This document shows positions 26,954 through 34,453 of a DNA stretch of 45,431 bases, in pieces; position 1 is the first letter of the stretch, and each line of letters starts with the position of its first letter. A program made the translations under genes and the position numbers. The notes under the pieces were generated by a model. That model was not told the origin of the DNA and made no database searches. It saw only the letters and a program-made list of their open reading frames with translations. Source of the stretch: CAYUNT01 sp964446285 (lineage in GTDB: Bacteria > Sumerlaeota > Sumerlaeia > SLMS01 > CAYUNT01); assembly GCA_964446285.1 (NCBI GenBank), contig CAYUNT010000009.1:1-45431 (forward strand), given 5' to 3'.

Positions 26954-27894
26954 GATTTGCGGACCAGGTCGTGGATGCGGCGCAGGCGTTCGACGAGCGC
27001 GGGCATTTGTTCGAGCGGCATGGCGTTCGGGCCGTCGCTCAAGGCGCGTTCAGGCGCGTCGTGCACCTCGAAAAAGAACGAATCGACGCCCACTGCCGCT
27101 GCCGCGCTCGCCAGAGGAATGATAAATTCGCGCCGTCCGCCCGTTGCTGTTCCGAGTCCGCCCGGCTCCTGCACCGAGTGCGTAGCGTCGAAGCACACCG
27201 GGCACCCCGCGGCCTCGCGCATGATGAGCGGCGAGCGGAAATCCACCACGAGCCGGTGATAGCCGAAACTCGCCCCGCGTTCCGTCAGCAAAATGTTTTC
27301 ATTGCCCGTCGAGCGGACTTTCTCTGCCACATTGCGCATATCTTCCGGAGCGAGGAACTGGCCCTTTTTGACGTTCACGGCCCGTCCCGTCCGCCCGGCG
27401 GCGAGGAGGAGGTCCGTTTGGCGGCACAAAAACGCCGGAATTTGCAGCACATCCGCCACTTCGGCGGCCGGGGCGGCCTGGGGCGATTCGTGGATGTCGG
27501 TCAGGATCGGAACGCCCACTTTTTCCTTTACCTGGCTAAGGATTTGCAGGCCCTTCTCCAGCCCCGGTCCGCGATACGAGGTGAGCGACGAGCGGTTGGC
27601 TTTGTCAAACGACGCCTTGAAAATAAACGGCAGCCCGGCCTCGGCGAATAGATCACGCAGGCGCTCGGCGATCCACAGCGTATGGTCGCGCTTTTCAATA
27701 ATGCATAATCCCGCGATGATCACAGGCGGATGCCCATCGCCACATTTATGAGGTCCCAGGCGGATTTCCACTTTGGCCGATTTGTTCCGCCCAAGGTTTC
27801 CGGTGGCTTGGACGTCTCGTCCAAGATTCTGTTTCGGATTATCCGACAGGTATTGGGTCTTTTGGTGGGAATTCTTGGCGGATCGTGGAGTCAT
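26950..27894 (-). CDS. kdsA: 3-deoxy-8-phosphooctulonate synthase KdsA (metal-dependent class)
   Basis: Condenses arabinose 5-phosphate with PEP to Kdo-8-phosphate for LPS. Family motifs: KASFDKANRSS, YRGPGLEKG, DIHE, QIPAFLCRQTDLL, NVKKGQF, TERGASFGYHRLVVDFRSP, FDATHS, and a late DGPNAMPL. In GLCIIE the Cys stands where E. coli KdsA has Asn (GMNVLE), which marks the metal-dependent class. The 314-residue frame is about 35 residues longer than usual; the extra N-terminus is largely encoded by a palindromic repeat (peptide NLGRDVQATG). A GTG at 27771, just inside the repeat, would give a normal 273-residue enzyme. ATG 27894 overlaps the upstream stop (ATGA), so either start is possible. Confidence 0.95.
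   Translation of the reverse strand: MTPRSAKNSHQKTQYLSDNPKQNLGRDVQATGNLGRNKSAKVEIRLGPHKCGDGHPPVIIAGLCIIEKRDHTLWIAERLRDLFAEAGLPFIFKASFDKANRSSLTSYRGPGLEKGLQILSQVKEKVGVPILTDIHESPQAAPAAEVADVLQIPAFLCRQTDLLLAAGRTGRAVNVKKGQFLAPEDMRNVAEKVRSTGNENILLTERGASFGYHRLVVDFRSPLIMREAAGCPVCFDATHSVQEPGGLGTATGGRREFIIPLASAAAAVGVDSFFFEVHDAPERALSDGPNAMPLEQMPALVERLRRIHDLVRKS
27800..27830. repeat. Dispersed palindromic element in the kdsA N-terminal region
   Basis: The sequence CGGTGGCTTGGACG-TCT-CGTCCAAGATTC has a perfect 8-bp stem (27807-27814 with 27818-27825). Read on the kdsA strand it encodes NLGRDVQATG, the same peptide as the rsmE copy. Only hairpin B of the two-hairpin element is present. Confidence 0.85.
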
Positions 27895-29756
27895 GAAACG
27901 GCCTCGCGATTGATTTCCGATGATGCCGCCTTAGCGGCGCTGGGGGCGATGGTGTCCGCACCCTGCGCCTCAGCGGCAGCGGCGCCGGGAGTGGCGGTGG
28001 AGAAAAGTGAGCAGGGCGCGATGCTCGGGATGATTTCGATAGGGTTGCGCGCGGATTCATCGGTGTTTAGGCGCCCCACCTGCACGTCGCGCGTCTCTTC
28101 ATCAAAGGCCCGATGCAGCACGCTTTCCAAGGACAATAACACGGCGGCCACTGTGAAAGCCACGTTGTAAATGATCTGTTCTTCCTTATGTGCGAGAGGC
28201 AATACGCTGAAAATCAGTATAAATGCGGCCAAGCTCCAGACGATAGACAGCCCCAATCTTCTTTGGTGCCGCGGCAATAATAGATACACAATCCACGCTC
28301 CGGTCACTGCCCCAATCGCTATTGCCGCTAAACTCATCATGAGGCATCCAAACGCCAGTTCCATCGCCGAGCCATGCTCGTTGAGAAGGATCATATAAAT
28401 GACATATCCCACAACAGCAGGGGTGAATAGGGCGAAGGTGGGAAGCATGTAGAAGATTATGGCGCGCGAAACTCCGCCAGACTCGACGGGCAAAGCGCCG
28501 CCGTGTTCCCGCGCGCGCCTCCAAAGCGTCAGGGAGAGCGAAATCATCGCGGCTGACAGGAAAGCTGCGAAGGGAAACAGGTCCTCTTTTTTGTCGCTGG
28601 AACATCCCAAGAAGCCAACCGTGCAACATATCCCAAGCGCGACAGCATTCAGCCGGATATCGGAAACAAATCCTTGGCGCCACAAGCGGTTGAATTCAAC
28701 GCGGCCAGGCCGCAAGGATTTGGGGAGTCGTATTGCAGCCCATTCTCGCGCCCCCATGTCCACACGCTGCCATTCCCAGGGTAAAAGCCGCGCAAACCAA
28801 GCCTCGCCGGCGTGGCGTCCTGCCGAACGAACCGCCGCGATCAGAAGGCAGATTCCAACAACGTATCCGGCGCCGATGGCGAACGCGTCATCACTGATCA
28901 GCTGACTGTCCCAATTGAGAATGTCATCGTATAAAACGGCCAGAAGTACTGTAGCAAGAAGCAATTTCAGGAATTCATAGGCCGTAAGTAACGGCGCTAC
29001 ATACACAATGCTCCAGGGCGCTTTGGAGGCGCGGAGCCAGACTTGCAGGCATTTGAGCGTCAGAGCGATGGAGAAAAAAAGATACAGCCCCATCCCAAGC
29101 GAGAAATCGCGCGCCGCTCCATACGCCCGGTCCCACGGGAAGTGCACGATGAACATGATGGCGCCAATGAGTATGACATAAGCGGAAAGTCGAACGGGCC
29201 ATACCCCCACGCCAAAAGCCACCTCGCGGCGTTTGAGCAGCGTCAATTCCACATCCGCAAGCCAGTCTGGCGAGCGCCAGTTCGGGCCAAAAATGAGGAA
29301 AATCGCAGGAATCAGCAGCCCGGTGACAACGAACAAAGCCGTTCCAAATTCGCCGTAATACGACGCATCCTGCCACGGGCCTGCGGTCAGAAAAACGACG
29401 CCCAAAAACAGGAGCGCCGCCAGGCAAATGAGCAACACGAGCGTCGTTCGCGAGCGCCGCCAGGGCGCTGCATAATGGGCGACGGGGTTGTCGTGCCTTT
29501 CGCGAAACAGACGCTTCAATTCGCGGAAATAATCGGCGGCCAGCAATTGGCGAGCCATGTGCGTCCATTGCGTGGGATGGCGCTGAGGCTTTCCTGCCTG
29601 TTCCGCTTTTTTCAGTTCTTCTTCCGTCGGTTCTGGCAACTGTCCCGCAGCGCGCATAATGCCTGGTTCATTGGGGAAATCCGGCGCATTCGGCGAATCC
29701 GGCGCGTTTGTGGCGGCCTGTTTAATAGGTGGTTTTTTCTCATTCACGCCGGACAT
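27891..29756 (-). CDS. Polytopic membrane protein, about 12 TM, unknown function
   Basis: A 621-residue protein. The first 90 residues are hydrophilic, with an N-terminal NAP-DSP-NAP-DFP-NEP triplet run encoded by a 9-bp-period repeat. About twelve hydrophobic helices follow (for example LVLLICLAALLFLGVVFL and FVVTGLLIPAIFLIF), then a 70-residue hydrophilic tail rich in Ala and Ser. Helix arrangement and large polar loops resemble ABC-2-type permeases, but no ATPase is beside it and no diagnostic motif is visible. It sits 35 nt after a GNAT gene and overlaps kdsA by the ATGA tetranucleotide, so it is cotranscribed with LPS and tRNA-modification genes. Transport or envelope roles are guesses. 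Confidence 0.8.
   Translation of the reverse strand: MSGVNEKKPPIKQAATNAPDSPNAPDFPNEPGIMRAAGQLPEPTEEELKKAEQAGKPQRHPTQWTHMARQLLAADYFRELKRLFRERHDNPVAHYAAPWRRSRTTLVLLICLAALLFLGVVFLTAGPWQDASYYGEFGTALFVVTGLLIPAIFLIFGPNWRSPDWLADVELTLLKRREVAFGVGVWPVRLSAYVILIGAIMFIVHFPWDRAYGAARDFSLGMGLYLFFSIALTLKCLQVWLRASKAPWSIVYVAPLLTAYEFLKLLLATVLLAVLYDDILNWDSQLISDDAFAIGAGYVVGICLLIAAVRSAGRHAGEAWFARLLPWEWQRVDMGAREWAAIRLPKSLRPGRVEFNRLWRQGFVSDIRLNAVALGICCTVGFLGCSSDKKEDLFPFAAFLSAAMISLSLTLWRRAREHGGALPVESGGVSRAIIFYMLPTFALFTPAVVGYVIYMILLNEHGSAMELAFGCLMMSLAAIAIGAVTGAWIVYLLLPRHQRRLGLSIVWSLAAFILIFSVLPLAHKEEQIIYNVAFTVAAVLLSLESVLHRAFDEETRDVQVGRLNTDESARNPIEIIPSIAPCSLFSTATPGAAAAEAQGADTIAPSAAKAASSEINREAVS
29665..29706. repeat. In-frame 9-bp-period repeat at the N-terminus of the membrane protein
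   Basis: On the minus strand, five 9-bp units (variants of GATTCGCCG / AATGCGCCG) encode successive (N/D)xP triplets. The period equals that of the GTCCCATAN family, but the unit sequence is different. Confidence 0.7.
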
Positions 29757-29791
29757 ATTTTCCCAGTGAAGATAGGATTATCCGCAATCCA

Positions 29792-30358
29792 TTATTGGGA
29801 TTGGGAGTTGGATTTCTGTGCGGCGCGCCATTCGTCCTCCAGGGCGCCCATGACAAGGAAATCGCACCATTTCCCGTTGTGGCGCATGGCCTCGCGCAGG
29901 CAGCCCTCGCGTTTAAATCCGGCCTTTTCATAGGCTCGGATGCCCGCCGTGTTTTCCGTCCAGACGTGCAGATGCACGCGGTGGAAATTCAAGATGTCGA
30001 AGGCATAAACGAGCATGAGGCGCGTCGCCTCGCCTGCGCAACCCTGGCCCCAGAACTCGGGTTGCGAGATGCAAATCGAAAAAACGGCCGCGCGGCTCAC
30101 CTGATCCACGCGATGAAACGCCGTGATGCCGACCGCCTCATCCGTTTCCTTCATGCAGATCGTGAGAGGGATATAATCCGAGCCGGGCTTGTAGAAGTCG
30201 CGGATGCGCTCGGATTCGCGCGCGATGCTTGCGGGCGTATGCGTGAAAAACGAAACCCGCACCTGCGGATCGTTCGAGCACGCTGCCACGACGTCCGCAT
30301 CCTCCGGCTCCACCGGCCGCAGATAGATTTTATCGCCAACCAGGAATTGATTTTTCAT
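29792..30358 (-). CDS. GNAT acetyltransferase, RimJ/RimL type
   Basis: A 188-residue single-domain acetyltransferase. The N-terminus has YLRPVEPEDAD, typical of RimJ/L-like GNATs. The acetyl-CoA pyrophosphate-binding motif is FWGQGCAGEATRLML, and the late motif B region is NxxGIRAYEKAGFKREG. Such enzymes acetylate ribosomal protein N-termini, amino sugars or drugs; the substrate cannot be read from the sequence. TTGGAG 8 nt before the ATG supports the start. It lies 27 nt after the HEPN gene and 35 nt before the membrane protein, so it is probably cotranscribed with both. Confidence 0.92.
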   Translation of the reverse strand: MKNQFLVGDKIYLRPVEPEDADVVAACSNDPQVRVSFFTHTPASIARESERIRDFYKPGSDYIPLTICMKETDEAVGITAFHRVDQVSRAAVFSICISQPEFWGQGCAGEATRLMLVYAFDILNFHRVHLHVWTENTAGIRAYEKAGFKREGCLREAMRHNGKWCDFLVMGALEDEWRAAQKSNSQSQ

Positions 30359-30385
30359 GTTTGTTTCTCCAATGGATATATTCGG

Positions 30386-30769
30386 CTATCCTAGTCGCAA
30401 GTGGGATCGAATCATGGCGCGCAACTGAACAGCGGCCGCAAAGGCTTGTTCGGCGTCTTCCGCATCCGCCGACATGCCTGGGTAGCGGATTTCCACGGCG
30501 CTGTCCGTAAGGGAATACAAATGCCTTCGCAGAAGGCCCAGTTGGGATTCCGCTGGCAGGGCCAAATTCAGCAGAAGTCCAAGATCATGCGTCCTTGGAA
30601 AGGCAATATCATATTCAGTAAGCAGGGCCTTCAGGTATTTTTCCGCGCACTGTTGTGAATGAAAGCAGACAGCATCCCAATTGGCCAATTCCAGAGCGGA
30701 TTTTTCTCGCAAGGCTGTTCGGTAGTCGCCTTCCGCTTTTTCGACCCATTCACCGGTCAGGGGCTTCAT
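30386..30769 (-). CDS. HEPN-domain protein, probable HepT-like toxin
   Basis: A 127-residue all-helical protein. HSQQCAEKYLKALL (37-50) is the characteristic helix of HEPN-family proteins paired with MNT nucleotidyltransferases. A C-terminal RAMIRSH (117-123) fits the RX4-6H ribonuclease motif, though its place near the end leaves some doubt. Its start overlaps the end of the MNT gene by 20 nt, the normal layout of MNT-HEPN toxin-antitoxin pairs. In characterised pairs MntA adenylylates a Tyr of HepT and silences its RNase activity; the same is inferred here. Confidence 0.85.
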   Translation of the reverse strand: MKPLTGEWVEKAEGDYRTALREKSALELANWDAVCFHSQQCAEKYLKALLTEYDIAFPRTHDLGLLLNLALPAESQLGLLRRHLYSLTDSAVEIRYPGMSADAEDAEQAFAAAVQLRAMIRSHLRLG

Positions 30770-31070
30770 ACAGCACCTTCCCCTCTTCCACGACTTGGCG
30801 AATGAATGCGTCGCCTTTGCGCAGGCGTTCCTGTATCTGTTCTGGGGTGCGAATCAGCAAATCCATTGGGAAATCCGGGCGCAAACGATCCCGGATGGCG
30901 GTGGCGCGATGCCAGGGTTTTCCCTCAAACGGCATAACGACCAGCAAATCCACATCGGAATCGGGCGTTTGCGCGCCGCGCGCATGCGAGCCGAACAACA
31001 ATACCTTTTGTGGACGGAATTCCTCCGCCACTTGCCGGACAAAACCATCAATTTGTTCTTTCGAGGCCAT
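30750..31070 (-). CDS. MNT-type nucleotidyltransferase, probable MntA-like antitoxin
   Basis: A 106-residue minimal nucleotidyltransferase. It has the catalytic GSX10DXD motif (Gly27-Ser28, Asp39-Val40-Asp41) inside KVLLFGSHARG and SDVDLLVV, and a later MDLLIRTPEQ strand that supplies the third carboxylate. All three acidic positions are present, so it should be an active adenylyltransferase. GGAGG 8 nt upstream sets the ATG. It precedes the HEPN gene with a 20-nt overlap. It is the first gene of the run that continues to tsaD, so the pair could influence expression of kdsA and tsaD. Confidence 0.92.
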   Translation of the reverse strand: MASKEQIDGFVRQVAEEFRPQKVLLFGSHARGAQTPDSDVDLLVVMPFEGKPWHRATAIRDRLRPDFPMDLLIRTPEQIQERLRKGDAFIRQVVEEGKVLYEAPDR

Positions 31071-31182
31071 GGCGTCGCCCTCCGCATTCTATCCGGACAT
31101 TCAGTTTATTCTGTGCAGGCCGCCGCTCAATCAACCGTAATCCTGGGCATTCCTTATCTTCTATGATGCGGTAGTTTGCAGG

Positions 31183-31209
31183 CTTCCGAAAGATATCGGC
31201 ATTCGGAAG
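31183..31209 (-). terminator. Hairpin just after mlaD
   Basis: CTTCCGAA (31183-31190) and TTCGGAAG (31202-31209) form a perfect 8-bp stem with an 11-nt loop, 11 nt beyond the mlaD stop on the minus strand. No U-run follows, so factor-independent termination is uncertain. It separates the Mla genes from the MNT/HEPN run. Confidence 0.4.
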
Positions 31210-31220
31210 TGCAAAATGGA

Positions 31221-32333
31221 CTAAATCAGCGCCCCGAAGAGGACGCCAAAGAACGATCGGATGACGCCTTGTTCCTCGCCGCCCTCGAACGTCTCGCCAA
31301 TCTGGTTCACGGCCCGCTTGACGTCGTCATAGAGCGACGGGTCGTTCACCAATTTGCCGAGCGTTCCCTGGCCCGAGTTGACCTTTTGCGTGATTTCATT
31401 TAGATTGTCCATCGTCTCGCGCATTTTCGGCCCGACGCCCGCCAACTGTTCGATAAATCCGCGGATGTCCTCGCGGTTTTCGCCCAGCAGCGCCTGCACT
31501 TCGCGCGCCGCCTTGCCGACATCCTCAAACGAACCCTGCACGGTCTTGTGCATCGAGTCGTCATTCACAAGCTTTCCGATCGTCCCTTCACCCTCGCGCA
31601 CTTTTCCAAGAATCACCTTCAGATCGTCCGACACCTGAACCACGTTGTTGTAAGCCGTGTCGTCTTTGATGAGCTTTCCGAGCGTCCCCTCGCCTTCCTT
31701 CAGACCGGCGGTCACTTCGCTCAAATTCGCCGCCAGCGCCTCGATTTTCGGCGCCGCTTCCGAGAAGGATTTCGTTGTGTTGCGGATGTTATCGCGGTTT
31801 TCCTCGATGAGCGTCGAGAACTGATCGAGCGCCTTTCCGCCTTTTTGTCGGAATTCCTCGACGAGTGTTTTCGCGCTCTCGCCCAGGCCCGACAGCTGCG
31901 AAATCACCTTCTGCAAATCCGCGCCCTCTTCGGTCTGGATCGACTGATTTGGGCGCAACACTTCCGCTGAATTGCCATCGCGGATATAGACGAAATTCTG
32001 TCCGAGCAGACTCTGAAACCGCACCGCCGCTACGGAATCCGCCGGCAATTTGTAGCGCGAGTTGATCGCGAACACGATGCGCACACGTTTGTCCGCCGGG
32101 CCGCTCGGATCGAACTCGATGCTATGCACGACGCCGATGGGCACTCCGCGCAGCGTGACGTCCGAGCCGATTTCCAGCCCCTGCCCCTCCGCGAAATGCG
32201 CTACGAGGAAATACTGTTTCTGCCCGATTCGCACCTGCGACACAAACAGGCTCAGTCCGAGCAGGGCTACCAGCCCGAGCATGAAGAAAATCCCCACGCG
32301 AAGGGCAATTTTCGAGGTCGATTGCGGCGTCAT
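31221..32333 (-). CDS. mlaD: MCE-domain protein MlaD (phospholipid transport)
   Basis: A 370-residue periplasmic substrate-binding subunit. One N-terminal anchor helix (12-32) is followed by a single MCE domain (about 40-125: VAHFAEGQGLEIGSDVTLRGVPIGVV), which in the family forms a hexameric ring carrying phospholipid between inner and outer membranes. The C-terminal ~220 residues are predicted helical with three copies of GxGTLGKL(I/V)(K/N)D, as in long MlaD-type proteins; E. coli MlaD is only about 183 residues. AAGGAAAGG precedes the ATG. It follows mlaF by 66 nt in the transcription direction. Confidence 0.93.
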   Translation of the reverse strand: MTPQSTSKIALRVGIFFMLGLVALLGLSLFVSQVRIGQKQYFLVAHFAEGQGLEIGSDVTLRGVPIGVVHSIEFDPSGPADKRVRIVFAINSRYKLPADSVAAVRFQSLLGQNFVYIRDGNSAEVLRPNQSIQTEEGADLQKVISQLSGLGESAKTLVEEFRQKGGKALDQFSTLIEENRDNIRNTTKSFSEAAPKIEALAANLSEVTAGLKEGEGTLGKLIKDDTAYNNVVQVSDDLKVILGKVREGEGTIGKLVNDDSMHKTVQGSFEDVGKAAREVQALLGENREDIRGFIEQLAGVGPKMRETMDNLNEITQKVNSGQGTLGKLVNDPSLYDDVKRAVNQIGETFEGGEEQGVIRSFFGVLFGALI

Positions 32334-32399
32334 TTGGATTTCCTTTCCTTATCCGATCCTTATCTGAAATGCCCGCGGCGATGCGCGTGCGCGCGCAAT

Positions 32400-33200
32400 T
32401 CAGGTGGCCGCGGGCTGCGTTTTTTGCCGATCCGGCGAGGCGGCGCGGTTCAGCCCCCCGCCTGGACGTTGTCCGCGCGCAAGGAAGTTTTCCACACGCG
32501 GATCGCGGCACGCCATCAGCTCATCTCGCGTTCCCGAAAAGATAATTTCTCCCAGATGCAGCATGTGAATCGAGTCCGCCACAGACTGAATGCTCGCCAG
32601 ATCATGTGTGACGACGACTGACGTGCAGCCGGTTTTTTCCTTCATTTCAAGAATCAGATCATCGACCGTCTGGCTCATTGGCGGATCGAGTCCGGCGGTT
32701 GGCTCATCGTAGAGGAGGCAATCCGCGTCGAGCGTCAGCGCCCGCGCGATGGCTGCGCGCTTGCGCATTCCGCCGCTCAGATTGGAGGGCATTTCGTTTT
32801 CCTTGCCCGCCAGTCCCACGAGCGCCAGTTTCTCCGCCACGATTTCGGGAATGTCCCGTTTTGGAACCAGATCGAGTTCATCGAGCGCGAGGCTGACGTT
32901 CTGGCCGACCGAAAGCGACTGCAACAGCCCGGCGCTTTGGAAAATCATCCCAATGCGCCGCCGCACGTCATAAAGTTCCACCTCGGTCAGCGGCACGATG
33001 TCGCGTCCGTCGATCAACACCTGGCCAGAATCAGGTTTGATGAGTCCGACGATGTGTTTCAGCGTGACGCTTTTTCCGCTGCCCGATCCGCCGATGATGA
33101 GCGCGATTTCGCCCGGGCGCACGCGGAGCGACACGCCTTTCAGCACGGCGTTCTCGCCGAAACTTTTTTTTACATCGCGCAGGACGATTTCCATCGCCAT
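32400..33200 (-). CDS. mlaF: ABC transporter ATPase MlaF
   Basis: A 266-residue cytoplasmic ATPase of the Mla phospholipid transporter. Walker A is GGSGSGKS, Q-loop in MIFQSAGLL, signature LSGGM, Walker B LLYDEPTAGLD, and H-loop VVTHD. MRKRAAIARAL after the signature is typical of MlaF (a common variant of LSGGQ). The C-terminal 30 residues (GQRPGGGLNRAASPD) are an extra basic tail. The upstream sequence is a repeat cluster with no clear ribosome site; the ATG at 33194 is an alternative. With MlaE and MlaD it would drive lipid movement across the envelope. Confidence 0.95.
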   Translation of the reverse strand: MAMEIVLRDVKKSFGENAVLKGVSLRVRPGEIALIIGGSGSGKSVTLKHIVGLIKPDSGQVLIDGRDIVPLTEVELYDVRRRIGMIFQSAGLLQSLSVGQNVSLALDELDLVPKRDIPEIVAEKLALVGLAGKENEMPSNLSGGMRKRAAIARALTLDADCLLYDEPTAGLDPPMSQTVDDLILEMKEKTGCTSVVVTHDLASIQSVADSIHMLHLGEIIFSGTRDELMACRDPRVENFLARGQRPGGGLNRAASPDRQKTQPAAT

Positions 33201-33204
33201 AGGA

Positions 33205-33270
33205 GTGAACTCAGTGAACAGCGGGCAGAAGTCAGTGGGCAGAAATCAGTGATCAGTGAACAGTGGGCAG
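33205..33270. repeat. CAGTGAACAGTGGGCAG-type degenerate tandem repeat
   Basis: Several copies of AGTGAACAG, AGTGGGCAG and AATCAGTGATC-like units lie directly upstream of mlaF. Similar arrays are common in intergenic DNA of several environmental phyla. It displaces any normal ribosome-binding leader of mlaF. Confidence 0.8.
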
Positions 33271-33283
33271 CGGAAAGGGATAA

Positions 33284-33313
33284 GAGTTGTGAGTTGCGGG
33301 TTGTGAGTTGTGA
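33284..33313. repeat. GGTTGTG-type heptamer repeat
   Basis: Four heptamer units (AGTTGTG, AGTTGCG, GGTTGTG, AGTTGTG) of the same family as the long run at 45358-45430, placed between mlaE and mlaF. Confidence 0.8.
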
Positions 33314-33358
33314 ATAAGAATGAGCAAGTGTGAGCTAGATGGATGAGGTTTCCTTTAA

Positions 33359-34138
33359 TCATTCGATTGAAAGTATCCAGTTCAGAAGATAATCGGCGAT
33401 GAGGATCATCGTGAGTGAAATAACGACGGAGCGCGTGGTGGCGCGTCCGACGCCTTGTGCGCCGCCTTGCGTGGCCATGCCTTGCTGGCAGCACACGGTC
33501 GAAATGATCGCCGCGAACACGGCGGATTTGAGCGTGCCGGTCAGGACGTCGCCCGCTTCCGTGGCGCTTTCCAGCCGCCGCCAGTAAATGTCCGACGAAA
33601 CCCCAAGCAATCCCGCCGAAACAAACGCCCCGCCCCACACAGCCACGAGCACGCTATAGGCGGTCAGAATCGGTTGCATCGTCAGCGCGGCAAGAATCCG
33701 CGGCATCACCAGATAGCGTTCGGGCCGGATGCCGAGCGCCCGCAACGCGTCAATTTCCTCGCCGACTTTCATTGTGCCCAGTTCGGCGGCCATCGCGGCC
33801 CCGACGCGCGCCGCAATAATGAACGCCGTAATGACCGGTCCCATCTCGCGAGTCACCGACAAGCCCACCACGCCGCCGACAATCTGTTGCAGCCCGAACT
33901 TGCGAAGTTCGATTCCCGTTTGCAGCGCGACGATCATTCCTGTGAACAGGCCCACCATCGCGGTCAACGGGAGCGTGTGGTAACCGATATGGAGCATCTG
34001 GCGCAGGACGGCGGGGAATTTGCGCGGGGCGTGGCGCGTCTCGCCAAGCGCGCGGCCAAAGAGCAGCACCATCTCGCCCGCCATAAGGAACATGCGCTGA
34101 AAATACCCTTCGAGCGTCAACCACGCTTCGCTTAGCAT
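33359..34138 (-). CDS. mlaE: ABC transporter permease MlaE
   Basis: A 259-residue inner-membrane permease with about five TM helices. It has the family-typical PLTAMVGLFTGMIVALQTGIELRKFG, the EMGPVITAFIIAARVGAAMAAELGTMKV core (ATPase-coupling region), EEIDALRALGI and RYLVMPRILA. MlaE with MlaF and MlaD forms the MlaFED-type phospholipid transporter. GGAGG 8 nt before ATG 34138 favours this start over an upstream in-frame start at 34174. A 158-bp gap filled with repeats separates it from mlaF, but strand and order keep the operon plausible. Confidence 0.94.
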   Translation of the reverse strand: MLSEAWLTLEGYFQRMFLMAGEMVLLFGRALGETRHAPRKFPAVLRQMLHIGYHTLPLTAMVGLFTGMIVALQTGIELRKFGLQQIVGGVVGLSVTREMGPVITAFIIAARVGAAMAAELGTMKVGEEIDALRALGIRPERYLVMPRILAALTMQPILTAYSVLVAVWGGAFVSAGLLGVSSDIYWRRLESATEAGDVLTGTLKSAVFAAIISTVCCQQGMATQGGAQGVGRATTRSVVISLTMILIADYLLNWILSIE

Positions 34139-34414
34139 GTTCCGCCTCCGCCGGTATGCATCGCCATCATTCAAAAGCCGCCAGATCGACCGAAAAGAGG
34201 TTCAAGATTCCGGGGCACACGACGCCAGGCATGGGCGCGCCCGGTTTACGCCCCTTCAAGACCCAATGAATGAAGCCGGGAACCGGTTCCACAGCAAGAC
34301 GGAAATTGATCTTCGGCCTCGCGCGGCATCTGTGCGGGCGAATCTTGTCCCCATTTCCTATTGCCTGCGCCGCGCTCTGGTCCGCCCCAGCGGCGCTTCG
34401 CAAAAGACGTCCGC

Positions 34415-34446
34415 CATTCTTCTTCGCGTCTTTGTGGCTTTGTATC
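34415..34446. repeat. CTTCTTNGNGTCTTTGTG-type dispersed repeat, copy 1
   Basis: TTCTTCTTCGCGTCTTTGTGGCTTT lies between mlaE and the queuosine-precursor transporter gene. A second copy is at 37520-37556. Relatives of this sequence are widespread in intergenic DNA of several bacterial phyla. Confidence 0.75.
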
Positions 34447-34453
34447 TGCCTTG

